Positions 1 through 6,059 of a DNA stretch of 6,059 nt are shown piece by piece. This DNA is from Mariprofundaceae bacterium (GTDB lineage: Bacteria > Pseudomonadota > Zetaproteobacteria > Mariprofundales > Mariprofundaceae): assembly GCA_013139875.1 (NCBI GenBank), contig WSZY01000209.1, positions 1-6,059 of the forward strand. Direction: 5' to 3'. Position numbers and translations under genes: made by a program. The notes beneath the pieces were generated by a model. It was not told where the DNA came from. It did no database searches and worked only from the letters and a program-made list of their open reading frames with translations. How positions within the stretch are numbered: the stretch's first letter is position 1; every line of letters starts with the position of its first letter.

Positions 1-1
1 C

Positions 2-430
2 CCCCGACCCGAGAAGAAGCATGTGAGCAGGCCACCCGTGGCCGGTCATGACCATCAACAGTCCAACAGAACTGCTGAACCGGAACATAAGCGGGCCGAA
101 CAACCGAAAGCCGTGAAGCATGAAACGGACAGGGCAGCACATGACAATCGGGATAAGCTGAAACATCCGATGCCGGAGAAGAGTCATAAGCCGGAGTCAA
201 AAGTAAAAAAAGAGCATGATGACGATGAGCGTGAGATGTCTCAATCGCCTGTGCACAGTCGGGCAGCAGAGCCAGCCGAAAAGCGTGAGAAGATATTGAG
301 GGTCCCACACGACAATCGGGATAAAATGAAGCACCCGATGCCGGAGAAAAGCCAGAAGTCGAAAGCAAAAGATAAAAAAGAGCATGATGACGATGAAGAT
401 GAAGAAAATAAGAAGAGTCACCGGAACTAA
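2..430 (+). CDS. Lys/His/Asp/Glu-rich low-complexity repeat protein, 5'-truncated by window edge
   Basis: I do not recognise this gene. The frame is open to the left edge, so the true start probably lies outside; the first possible internal start is a GTG at 23, with no convincing ribosome site. The visible 142 residues are extremely hydrophilic, with no Cys, Trp, Phe or Tyr, no membrane segment and about 13 His, and are probably disordered. Two 30-codon copies, at 140-229 and 308-397, share 24 of 30 residues. Each opens with HDNRDK, then KHPMPEKS, and ends KKEHDDDE. Seven of the 13 differing codons are synonymous and there are no indels, which supports real coding selection. It ends in TAA just ahead of a hairpin terminator and converges on nifJ. 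The His/Asp/Glu clusters could bind metal ions or polyanions, but that is a guess. It could also be the tail of a larger protein. Confidence 0.6.
   Translation, partial: PRPEKKHVSRPPVAGHDHQQSNRTAEPEHKRAEQPKAVKHETDRAAHDNRDKLKHPMPEKSHKPESKVKKEHDDDEREMSQSPVHSRAAEPAEKREKILRVPHDNRDKMKHPMPEKSQKSKAKDKKEHDDDEDEENKKSHRN
140..229 (+). repeat. In-frame direct repeat, copy 1
   Basis: This is the first copy of a 90-bp in-frame repeat within the charged protein gene. It matches 308-397 at 75 of 90 bases, with no gaps and a 168-bp (56-codon) offset. It encodes a segment opening HDNRDKLKHPMPEKS and closing KKEHDDDE. The sequence between the copies has only a vague counterpart upstream (TAEPEHKR versus AAEPAEKR), so the original duplication unit may have been the full 56 codons. 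Confidence 0.8.
308..397 (+). repeat. In-frame direct repeat, copy 2
   Basis: This is the second copy of the 90-bp in-frame repeat and encodes HDNRDKMKHPMPEKS through KKEHDDDE. The changed residues relative to copy 1 are L to M, H to Q, P to S, E to K, S to A and V to D. All six lie between the two better-conserved ends or replace like with like, so the HDNRDK, KHPMPEKS and EHDDDE blocks are the conserved parts. Confidence 0.8.
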
Positions 431-451
431 TTTGAAGTTGATCGGCCAATA

Positions 452-476
452 AAAAGGGGCGCATTGCGCCCCTTTT
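452..476. terminator. Bidirectional intrinsic terminator between convergent genes
   Basis: A perfect 11-bp stem (AAAAGGGGCGC at 452-462 pairing with GCGCCCCTTTT at 466-476) encloses a 3-nt ATT loop. On the plus strand the stem runs into TTTTGTTTT; on the minus strand into TTTTTATT. It lies 21 bp after the stop of the plus-strand repeat protein gene and 19 bp after the stop of nifJ, so it can terminate both transcripts. Confidence 0.9.
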
Positions 477-495
477 GTTTTACGGTTTTGGCAGC

Positions 496-3400
496 TTATC
501 CTACCGGCACAAACTCCGATGGGTCCTGATTGGCCATGTGTTCATAAGTTGCCCAGCGCAAATCGACTGCTTCCTGGGCCAGCTTCATCAGACGCGCAGC
601 CTCTTCAGGGTTGGTCTTCTGCAGTAGTTTATAACGCTGCTCGGTATAGGCGTAATCAGCCACCTTCATGGTCGGGCGTGGCGAATCCAGTACGAACGGC
701 TTTTTGCCTGCCTGGCGCAGTGCAGGGTTGTAGCGAATCAGCGGCCAGTAGCCGGAGGCCACCGCCATGTCCTGTTGATGCAAGCCCTGCGTCATGTCGA
801 TGCCATGAGCAATGCAGTGGCTGTATGCCAGGATGATGGAGGGGCCGGGATAATCCTCGGCCTCGCGCATTGCCAACAGCGTCTGCTGCGGATTGCCACC
901 CATCGCGATACGTGCCACATAGACGTTACCATAGGAGATGGCCTGCAGTGCCAGATCTTTCTTGCCCACTGCCTTGCCGGCAGATGCAAATTTGGCGGTT
1001 GCAGCGATGGGTGTTGATTTTGAGGCCTGGCCACCGGTGTTGGAGTAAACCTCGGTATCGAGCACCAGTACATTGATGTTTCTTCCACTGGCGAGTGCAT
1101 GATCAAGGCCTGATGAGCCGATATCGTAAGCCCAGCCATCACCACCGACCAACCAGACACTGCGGCGAACCAGATGATCAACAATTGTGAGTAGATTTTT
1201 TGCTTTGGGATCATCGATCTTCTTTAGCTTCTCTTTCAGCGCTTCCACGCGTTCACGTTGGCGACCGATTTCAGAGCCGATGCGCTGCTCGGCATGAATC
1301 AGTGCATGCACCAGTTCATCATCACCCAGCTGTGGTGCAAGCTCCTGCAGGGTCTGCTGCGCCATGCGCGTATGATGATCGGCAGCCAGGCGCATCCCTA
1401 AGCCGAATTCGGCGTTATCTTCAAACAGTGAGTTTGACCATGCAGGACCCCGGCCATCTTTGTTTATGGTCCACGGTGTTGATGGCAGATTGCCGCCATA
1501 AATCGAGGAGCAGCCAGTTGCATTCGCTACCAGCAGGCGTGGCCCGAAGAGCTGGGTCAACAGACGTACATAGGGTGTTTCACCACAACCGGAGCATGCA
1601 CCGGAAAATTCAAACAGAGGTTCAAGGAACTGGGTGCCACGCACCGATGAGTAATCAATGGTGTCACGGTCATTCACCGGCAGCTTCTCAAAAAATTCCA
1701 CATCCTGCTTACTCTTCTCAAGGATCGGTGCCTTGGCTGTCATATTGATCGCTTTACGGGTGTTGTCTTCAGGATCAAAGGCCGGGCATGCGTTCACACA
1801 CATCTCGCAGCCGGTACAATCTTCGGCATAGATCTGCAGCGTGTAACGGGTTTCCGGGAATCCGCGTGCCGCAACCTCGGTGGACGGGAAATCCTCATGT
1901 GCACCTTCAAGCAGTGCTTCATTGTAAAACTTGGCGCGGATCACACTATGCGGGCAGACATAGCTGCAGTTGCCGCACTGAATGCAGGTGTCAGGCTCCC
2001 AGAGCGGAATGAAATCTGAAATGTTACGTTTCTCGAATGCTGCAGTACCACTTGGATAGGTACCATCAACCGGGATCATCGAGACCGGCAGATCATCACC
2101 ATAACCGGCCAGCATCGGTGCGGTCACTTCCTGTACAAATTTAGGTGCATGCGATGGAACCATGGCTGCCATACCATGATCACTGCTGACCCTGGCCGGG
2201 ACATCCACCTGGTGCATATGATCGAGTGAGGCATCCACGGCTTTAAAGTTCAGTTGAACAATCTCTGCACCCTTCTTGGAATAGGTCTTCTCAATAGCTG
2301 TCTTGATATTGGCGATCGCCTCATCACGCGGCAATACGCCGGAAAGTGCGAAGAAACAGGTCTGCATGATGGTGTTGATGCGGCGACCCATGCCTGCATC
2401 GCGGGCAACGGTAGAGGCATCAATCACATAGAACTGAATCTCTTTATCAATGATGTTCTGCTGAACAGGTTTTGGAAGTTCATCCCAGACTTTGTCGGCT
2501 GCAATCGGACTGTTGAGTAGGAATACAGCTTTTGGCGCTGCCCAACGCAACATATCCACCTGATCGGTAAAGTTGAATTTGTGGCAGGCAATAAAGTTGG
2601 CCGACTCGATCAGGTATGGGGCACGAATCGGATCAGGCCCGAACCTTAAGTGAGAGACTGTTTGTGAACCGGCCTTTTTGGAGTCATAGACAAAATAGCC
2701 CTGGCAGTGCAGCGGTGTATTCTCACCAATAATTTTGATGCTGTTCTTATTGGCTGAAACTGTGCCGTCAGAACCCAGGCCGAAGAAGAGGGCGCGGGTA
2801 ACGTTGTCCGGTTCGATGTTGAAGCTGTTATCCACTTCCAGACTGGTGTGGGTCACATCATCATTGATACCCACGGTAAAATGGTTCTTTGGAGTATCTT
2901 TGTAGAGCTCTTCATAGATTGTTTTCACCATTGCTGGTGTGAACTCTTTGGAGGAGAGGCCGTAACGGCCGCCGATCATCTTCGGCATTGTGGCAATATC
3001 GCCCTGTGAAAATGCCTCGGCCAGAGCGGTGACAATATCCTGATAGAGCGGCTCACCGGTTGCGCCTATCTCTTTGGTACGATCCAGTACTGCAATGGAT
3101 TTCACGGTTTCCGGCAGCGCTTCAACCAGATGGCGCGTGCTGAACGGTCGGAACAGACGCACGGTGATCACACCCAGTTTGGCACCCGATCCATTGAGCA
3201 CATCGATAGTCTCTTCAATGGTCTGCGTAGCGGAACCCATCACCACAATTACCTGCTCGGCATCTTCAGCACCATGGTAATCAAACAGTTTGTACTGACG
3301 GCCCGTCAATTCGGCCAGCTCATCCATGGTCTCCTGAATAATACCGGGCACTTTGTCATAAAACGGGTTGGCACTTTCGCGACCCTGGAAATAGACATCA

Positions 3401-3960
3401 GGATTCTGTGCCGTACCACGGATAAACGGATTGTCCGGGTTCAGGGCGCGTTTCCGGTGCGCATAAACCAGCTGGTCATCAATCATGATGCGAATCTGCT
3501 CATCCGGGATCAATGAAATCTTGTTCACCTCATGCGAGGTGCGGAAACCATCAAAAAAGTTGATGAACGGAACACGTGCTTTCAGTGTGGCCGCATGGCA
3601 GATGAGTGCTGAATCATGTGCTTCCTGTACTGAGCAGGAGGCCAGCATGGCAAAGCCGGTGGTGCGTGCCGCCATCACATCCTGGTGGTCACCAAAGATG
3701 GAGAGTGCCTGCGCTGCCAGCGAACGGGCTGCCACGTGGAATACGGTGGAGGTCAATTCGCCGGCAATTTTGTACATATTCGGCAGCATCAGCATCAGAC
3801 CCTGCGATGCTGTAAATGTGGTGGTCAAAGCCCCTGTCTGCAGAGCACCGTGCGCGGTACCGGCAGCACCACCCTCGCTCTGCATTTCAATGACATCAGG
3901 AACCTGATTCCAGATATTCTGCAGACCGGCTGCGGACCACTCGTCGCACAGTTCAGCCAT
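496..3960 (-). CDS. nifJ: Pyruvate:ferredoxin (flavodoxin) oxidoreductase, single-chain; start codon uncertain
   Basis: NifJ/PFOR is a cytoplasmic TPP and Fe-S enzyme that converts pyruvate and CoA to acetyl-CoA and CO2, reducing ferredoxin or flavodoxin (or the reverse). This 1154-residue ORF shows the family layout. The TPP pyrimidine domain has MQSEGGAAG (26-34). Two 4Fe-4S ferredoxin motifs lie at C659/662/665/669 and C715/718/721/725. The proximal cluster has C789, C792, C817 and C1049. The TPP motif runs from GDGWAYDIG (940) to VYSNTGGQ (971-978). It ends at the usual bacterial NifJ C-terminus, without the extra tail of the Desulfovibrio enzyme. The ATG at 3960 is only the first in-frame Met and is almost certainly not the true start, because conserved family sequence, including YPITPSS, continues upstream to 4050. 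An in-frame TAG then follows. Conserved coding would give about 1184 residues. The gene follows the GltD-like gene and is probably in its operon. Family assignment is very secure; whether the gene is functional is open. Confidence 0.93.
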   Translation of the reverse strand: MAELCDEWSAAGLQNIWNQVPDVIEMQSEGGAAGTAHGALQTGALTTTFTASQGLMLMLPNMYKIAGELTSTVFHVAARSLAAQALSIFGDHQDVMAARTTGFAMLASCSVQEAHDSALICHAATLKARVPFINFFDGFRTSHEVNKISLIPDEQIRIMIDDQLVYAHRKRALNPDNPFIRGTAQNPDVYFQGRESANPFYDKVPGIIQETMDELAELTGRQYKLFDYHGAEDAEQVIVVMGSATQTIEETIDVLNGSGAKLGVITVRLFRPFSTRHLVEALPETVKSIAVLDRTKEIGATGEPLYQDIVTALAEAFSQGDIATMPKMIGGRYGLSSKEFTPAMVKTIYEELYKDTPKNHFTVGINDDVTHTSLEVDNSFNIEPDNVTRALFFGLGSDGTVSANKNSIKIIGENTPLHCQGYFVYDSKKAGSQTVSHLRFGPDPIRAPYLIESANFIACHKFNFTDQVDMLRWAAPKAVFLLNSPIAADKVWDELPKPVQQNIIDKEIQFYVIDASTVARDAGMGRRINTIMQTCFFALSGVLPRDEAIANIKTAIEKTYSKKGAEIVQLNFKAVDASLDHMHQVDVPARVSSDHGMAAMVPSHAPKFVQEVTAPMLAGYGDDLPVSMIPVDGTYPSGTAAFEKRNISDFIPLWEPDTCIQCGNCSYVCPHSVIRAKFYNEALLEGAHEDFPSTEVAARGFPETRYTLQIYAEDCTGCEMCVNACPAFDPEDNTRKAINMTAKAPILEKSKQDVEFFEKLPVNDRDTIDYSSVRGTQFLEPLFEFSGACSGCGETPYVRLLTQLFGPRLLVANATGCSSIYGGNLPSTPWTINKDGRGPAWSNSLFEDNAEFGLGMRLAADHHTRMAQQTLQELAPQLGDDELVHALIHAEQRIGSEIGRQRERVEALKEKLKKIDDPKAKNLLTIVDHLVRRSVWLVGGDGWAYDIGSSGLDHALASGRNINVLVLDTEVYSNTGGQASKSTPIAATAKFASAGKAVGKKDLALQAISYGNVYVARIAMGGNPQQTLLAMREAEDYPGPSIILAYSHCIAHGIDMTQGLHQQDMAVASGYWPLIRYNPALRQAGKKPFVLDSPRPTMKVADYAYTEQRYKLLQKTNPEEAARLMKLAQEAVDLRWATYEHMANQDPSEFVPVG

Positions 3961-4050
3961 GTCTGAAGATGGTGTGATCGGATAGATCGAACAGATTTCA
4001 CTGACACGATATGCGATATGCGCTACGCCAAAACTGCCATCAACGGTGAC
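3961..4050 (-). other. Conserved nifJ N-terminal coding segment lacking a usable start codon
   Basis: Read in the nifJ frame, these 30 codons begin VTVDGSFGVAHIAYRVSEIC and continue SIYPITPSSD into the Met at 3960. This matches the family N-terminus (typically V-T-I/V-D-G-N..., then YPITPSS). In the Desulfovibrio africanus enzyme, the Thr of YPITP contacts pyruvate, so the segment should be essential. It contains no ATG, GTG or TTG in frame. The codon immediately upstream is TAG. The one nearby ATG (4040-4038) is out of frame and meets a stop after five codons. Confidence 0.85.
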
Positions 4051-4104
4051 CTACTTCAGCTGTTTCTCCTGAGATCTGTTCCGGGGTTGTTTTTTCTTAC
4101 TCAT
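4051..4104 (-). other. 17-codon leader ORF in nifJ frame, ending in TAG
   Basis: An ATG at 4104 lies 3 nt after the TAA of the GltD-like gene (TAA-AAG-ATG) and opens MSKKKQPRNRSQEKQLK, then TAG. The frame is that of nifJ, and conserved nifJ coding resumes right after the TAG. It may be the original nifJ 5' end broken by a nonsense change, a short coupled leader peptide, or simple non-coding spacer. The basic, rare-codon-containing leader is not part of the core family, so it is not good evidence of coding by itself. Confidence 0.45.
4066..4070 (-). promoter_or_regulatory. Shine-Dalgarno-like AGGAG ahead of conserved nifJ coding
   Basis: On the minus strand AGGAG is followed by a 6-nt spacer (AAACAG) and then CTG-AAG-TAG-GTC, in the nifJ frame. 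This is ideal spacing for a start at the CTG (4059-4057), but the TAG comes two codons later. The site suggests that nifJ translation once began, or still begins, in this area rather than at the ATG of 3960, which lies over 100 nt away. Whether it is used cannot be told from sequence. Confidence 0.45.
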
Positions 4105-4107
4105 CTT

Positions 4108-5754
4108 TTATCCCAGCCCGGCCGCAGCACTGTTCTCTTGCACCATCTCAATAGCATAGCATGGACACTGCTCATAGCAGGCGGCACAGCCTGTACATTT
4201 GTCGTAGTCGTAGAGGTAACGCTTGCCTTTGCCCAGCTTGATGATGGCATCTTCCGGGCATGAGCCGTAACAGCCATCACACTCAAAGCAGTTACCACAT
4301 GAGAGGCAGCGTTTGGCTTCAAATATGGCTTCCTTTTCAGTTAAGCCCTGCAAAATTTCATCAAAGCTGCCAGCACGCTTTTCAGGGGATAGTTCACCCT
4401 GCTCCACCTGTGGTGCTTCGGTGCGATACCAGAGGCGTAGTTTTTCATGATCGACAATCGGATGTTTGTCAGCAGGAACGTAGGGCGCGTTGCGTAGCCA
4501 GCCATCAATGTAGCGGGCAGCTTTTTTACCGTGGCCGGTTGCAATGGTGACAGAGCGTTCAGTTGGCACCATATCGCCGCCGGCAAAAATGCCCTCTGCT
4601 CCGGTCATCATGTGATCATTCACAATCACTGTGCCGTCCCACTCAAACTCAATTCCTTTAACACTCTTCAAAAAGCCGGTATCAGTATCCTGACCCACAG
4701 CCATGATCAGTGAATCAGCTTCCAGTGTTTCAATTTCTCCGGTTGGCTGAGGGCGTCCGTTCTCATCAATCTCCATCACCTCAACCTTGAAGGTAGTGGC
4801 ATCAATCTCCTTAATGGTGCGAAGCCAGTTGATCTGCACACCCTCTTCAATGGCCTCGTCAGCCTCGAATTCGTGCGCAGCCATGTTGGCACGGTCACGA
4901 CGGTAGATAATTACCGCCTCTTCTGCACCGAGGCGCTTGGCGGTGCGTGCCGCATCCATGGCCGTATTACCACCGCCATAAATGGCCACTTTACGGCCCA
5001 GTTTTACGTCTTCACCGTTCTCAACACTGCGCAGAAAGCTGACTGCATCGAGCATCTTGCCTGCATCCCGGCTCGGTATATCGATTTTTTTGCCCAGATG
5101 TGCACCAATGGCGATAAAGACCGCATCAAAGCCACCCTCACTCTTCTCTTTCAGCACATCTCCCACACGGTGGTTCAGGGTGATCTTCACACCCATATCC
5201 TCAACACGCCTGATCTCCTGCTGCAGCTCTTTGCGCGGCATGCGGTAGGCGGGAATGCCAAAGTGGATCATGCCACCGGCAACAGGGCCTGCCTCACGAA
5301 TCTCCACCTCATGCCCCATACGGGTCAGATGGTAAGCCGCAGAAAGACCACTCGGACCACCACCGATAACCAGCACTTTCCTGCCGCCCGAAGGCGCTGT
5401 GAATTCAGGTGTCCACCCCTTCTCCATGGCCAGATCACCCAGAAAACGCTCTACGGCGTGGATGCTCACCTCTTCATCGGTATAGGCACGGTTACAGGCG
5501 GTTTCACACGGGTGATAGCAGACGCGGCCATGAATGGCCGGAAACGGGTTGTCTTCAATCAGCTTTTGCCAGGCCGCTTCATGATTTCCCTCCTGGGCCA
5601 GAGCAAGCCATGCCTGAATATCTTCGCCAGCCGGGCATGCATGGTTACATGGTGGCAGAAAATCCACGTAGACAGGTTTGCGTGAACGGTGCGCACCTGT
5701 GCCGGCATCATGCTTGGTCAGATCCAGGTTGGCTGTCATGTCTTTTTTATTCAT
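4108..5754 (-). CDS. GltD-like NADPH/FAD oxidoreductase with C-terminal 4Fe-4S ferredoxin domain
   Basis: This 548-residue cytoplasmic protein resembles the glutamate synthase small subunit and NfnB-type electron-transfer flavoproteins. The N-terminal Fe-S region has C36 and C40 (CNHACPAG) and C79, C83 and C87 (GRVCYHPCETAC). An FAD motif is at VIGGGPSG (129-136) and the second FAD motif at GIFAGGDMV (388-396). The NADP(H) motif is YGGGNTAMDAA (259-269), followed by YRRDR (284-288), whose arginines suit the NADPH 2'-phosphate. The C-terminus adds a ferredoxin domain with C489/492/495/499 and C520/523/526/530, preceded by an extra CxxC at 483-486. The start at 5754 has AAGGCGAG nine bases upstream; the alternative Met6 has no ribosome site. 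No glutamate synthase large subunit lies beside it, so glutamate synthesis is unlikely. Its position just upstream of nifJ suggests it links NADPH to ferredoxin or to NifJ, in either direction. Family is secure; the exact partner is inferred. Confidence 0.92.
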   Translation of the reverse strand: MNKKDMTANLDLTKHDAGTGAHRSRKPVYVDFLPPCNHACPAGEDIQAWLALAQEGNHEAAWQKLIEDNPFPAIHGRVCYHPCETACNRAYTDEEVSIHAVERFLGDLAMEKGWTPEFTAPSGGRKVLVIGGGPSGLSAAYHLTRMGHEVEIREAGPVAGGMIHFGIPAYRMPRKELQQEIRRVEDMGVKITLNHRVGDVLKEKSEGGFDAVFIAIGAHLGKKIDIPSRDAGKMLDAVSFLRSVENGEDVKLGRKVAIYGGGNTAMDAARTAKRLGAEEAVIIYRRDRANMAAHEFEADEAIEEGVQINWLRTIKEIDATTFKVEVMEIDENGRPQPTGEIETLEADSLIMAVGQDTDTGFLKSVKGIEFEWDGTVIVNDHMMTGAEGIFAGGDMVPTERSVTIATGHGKKAARYIDGWLRNAPYVPADKHPIVDHEKLRLWYRTEAPQVEQGELSPEKRAGSFDEILQGLTEKEAIFEAKRCLSCGNCFECDGCYGSCPEDAIIKLGKGKRYLYDYDKCTGCAACYEQCPCYAIEMVQENSAAAGLG

Positions 5755-5763
5755 AGTGTTGTT

Positions 5764-5771
5764 CTCGCCTT
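5764..5771 (-). promoter_or_regulatory. Ribosome binding site of the GltD-like gene
   Basis: AAGGCGAG lies nine bases upstream of the ATG at 5754 on the minus strand. It is imperfect but better than anything before the alternative Met at codon 6, where only an A-rich run is found, and so supports the longer start. Confidence 0.5.
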
Positions 5772-5805
5772 AAAATCACTTTGATCTCTTTGAGCACTCT
5801 TAAAA
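5769..5805. repeat. Cluster of short direct repeats in the leader of the GltD-like gene
   Basis: On the plus strand CTTAAAA occurs at 5769-5775 and 5799-5805. Between them CTTTGA occurs at 5779-5784 and 5788-5793 (a perfect 6-bp repeat with 9-bp period), and CACT at 5777-5780 and 5795-5798. Such a cluster just ahead of the ribosome site could be a regulator binding site, but it matches no operator I can name. Confidence 0.35.
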
Positions 5806-5917
5806 GGAGGCTGCTGTTCGTGTTGCAGCGTTAATCGTAACGGGTCTGCCAATTTTATATTGCCTTCCGGTTTATACAAATCCTATCCCTGCTTTCCTGA
5901 TGTGGCTATTAAATAAA

Positions 5918-6059
5918 TCAGCCGCCGGCCAGCCTGGCTTTATGGTTCTCCTTCTCCAGCAGAAGCAGGAGTTTTTCGCGATGATCACCCTGGATTTCGA
6001 CAGAGTGGCCTTTCACGGTGCCACCTGTACCAAGTTGCCCTTTCAGTTTTTTTAACAGT
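5918..6059 (-). CDS. yciH: SUI1/eIF1-family translation factor (YciH-like), 3' end only
   Basis: The last 47 codons are visible; the 5' part lies beyond the right edge. The translation contains LKGQLGTGGTVKG, then VEIQGDHREKL, and ends ENHKARLAGG before a TGA at 5920-5918. The K-LGTGGTVK-G and Q-GDH-R blocks and the terminal AGG are hallmarks of the SUI1 domain, found in archaeal and eukaryotic eIF1 and in bacterial YciH. In E. coli, YciH is non-essential and has been linked to start-site discrimination and stress. It is co-oriented with the downstream redox pair, but nothing suggests a shared function. The family call is strong despite the truncation; the symbol is by family resemblance. Confidence 0.88.
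   Translation of the reverse strand, partial: LLKKLKGQLGTGGTVKGHSVEIQGDHREKLLLLLEKENHKARLAGG

Larger units (their letters stand above)
5755..5917 (-). promoter_or_regulatory. Intergenic region likely holding the promoter of the oxidoreductase-nifJ operon
   Basis: This 163-bp gap separates the SUI1-family gene from the GltD-like gene, all on the minus strand. A -10-like TATAAA is at 5859-5854, with only weak -35 matches upstream (TTTG/TTGTAT at poor spacing). A 5-4-5 inverted repeat, CGTTA-N4-TAACG, is at 5829-5842, downstream of that -10. No clear intrinsic terminator follows the SUI1 stop, so read-through from upstream is possible. The region has no open frame worth calling on either strand. 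Confidence 0.3.

Noticed and set aside
197..421. 74-codon minus-strand frame with hydrophobic, membrane-like sequence
   Set aside because: The hydrophobic residues are the complement of Lys/Glu/Asp codons in the repeat protein; the synonymous changes between the repeats favour the plus-strand frame.
1200..1748. 182-codon plus-strand open frame antisense to nifJ
   Set aside because: The composition looks random and there is no ribosome site or family resemblance; the minus strand here encodes the PFOR Fe-S and TPP domains.
4038..4040. ATG just inside the conserved nifJ N-terminus as an alternative start
   Set aside because: It is out of the nifJ frame and reaches TAG after five codons.
4873..5685. 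270-codon plus-strand open frame antisense to the GltD-like gene
   Set aside because: Its translation has no recognisable motifs and it lies wholly opposite a gene with clear FAD, NADPH and Fe-S motifs; it is a shadow frame.
5779..5794. FNR-like box near TTTGATCTCTTTGAG
   Set aside because: The first half resembles TTGAT but the second half is TTGAG, a direct rather than inverted repeat, so it is not an FNR palindrome.
5802..5835. Strong plus-strand ribosome site AAAAGGAGG followed by a GTG
   Set aside because: The only frame it could serve stops after four codons, so it is likely chance.
5840..5917. Intrinsic terminator after the SUI1-family gene
   Set aside because: No stable stem followed by a T-tract was found on the minus strand downstream of the TGA.

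Overview
The window is about 6 kb of bacterial DNA of intermediate GC. It carries a compact redox gene pair on the minus strand, flanked by two genes cut by the window edges. Reading the minus strand in its direction of transcription, the order is: the 3' end of a SUI1/eIF1-family gene (5918-6059); a 163-bp gap; an NADPH- and FAD-dependent GltD-like oxidoreductase with a C-terminal ferredoxin domain (4108-5754); then a single-chain pyruvate:ferredoxin/flavodoxin oxidoreductase, nifJ (496 to 3960, with conserved coding up to 4050). Convergent to nifJ on the plus strand is the 3' part of a gene for a Lys/His/Asp/Glu-rich repeat protein (2-430). A strong bidirectional hairpin terminator at 452-476 separates it from nifJ.

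The gene pair looks like one working unit. NifJ interconverts pyruvate plus CoA with acetyl-CoA plus CO2, exchanging electrons with ferredoxin or flavodoxin. The GltD-like protein has FAD and NADP(H) sites and many Fe-S cysteines, so it could pass electrons between NADPH and the low-potential pool or NifJ itself. The sequence shows co-orientation and tight spacing; the functional link is inferred. Gene content points to an anaerobic, microaerophilic or autotrophic Gram-negative bacterium, perhaps a proteobacterium, but nothing here fixes the taxon.

The most unusual feature is the 5' end of nifJ. The conserved family N-terminus, including the catalytic YPITPSS segment, is encoded in frame from 4050 to 3961. 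It has no ATG, GTG or TTG start of its own. It is preceded directly by an in-frame TAG (4053-4051), upstream of which the same frame runs to an ATG at 4104 placed 3 nt after the stop of the upstream gene. The first in-frame ATG downstream of the TAG (3960) would delete the catalytic N-terminus. The locus therefore carries a nonsense or start-loss lesion, a sequence error, or an unusual initiation or readthrough event.

No RNA genes, insertion sequences, CRISPR arrays or attachment sites were found.
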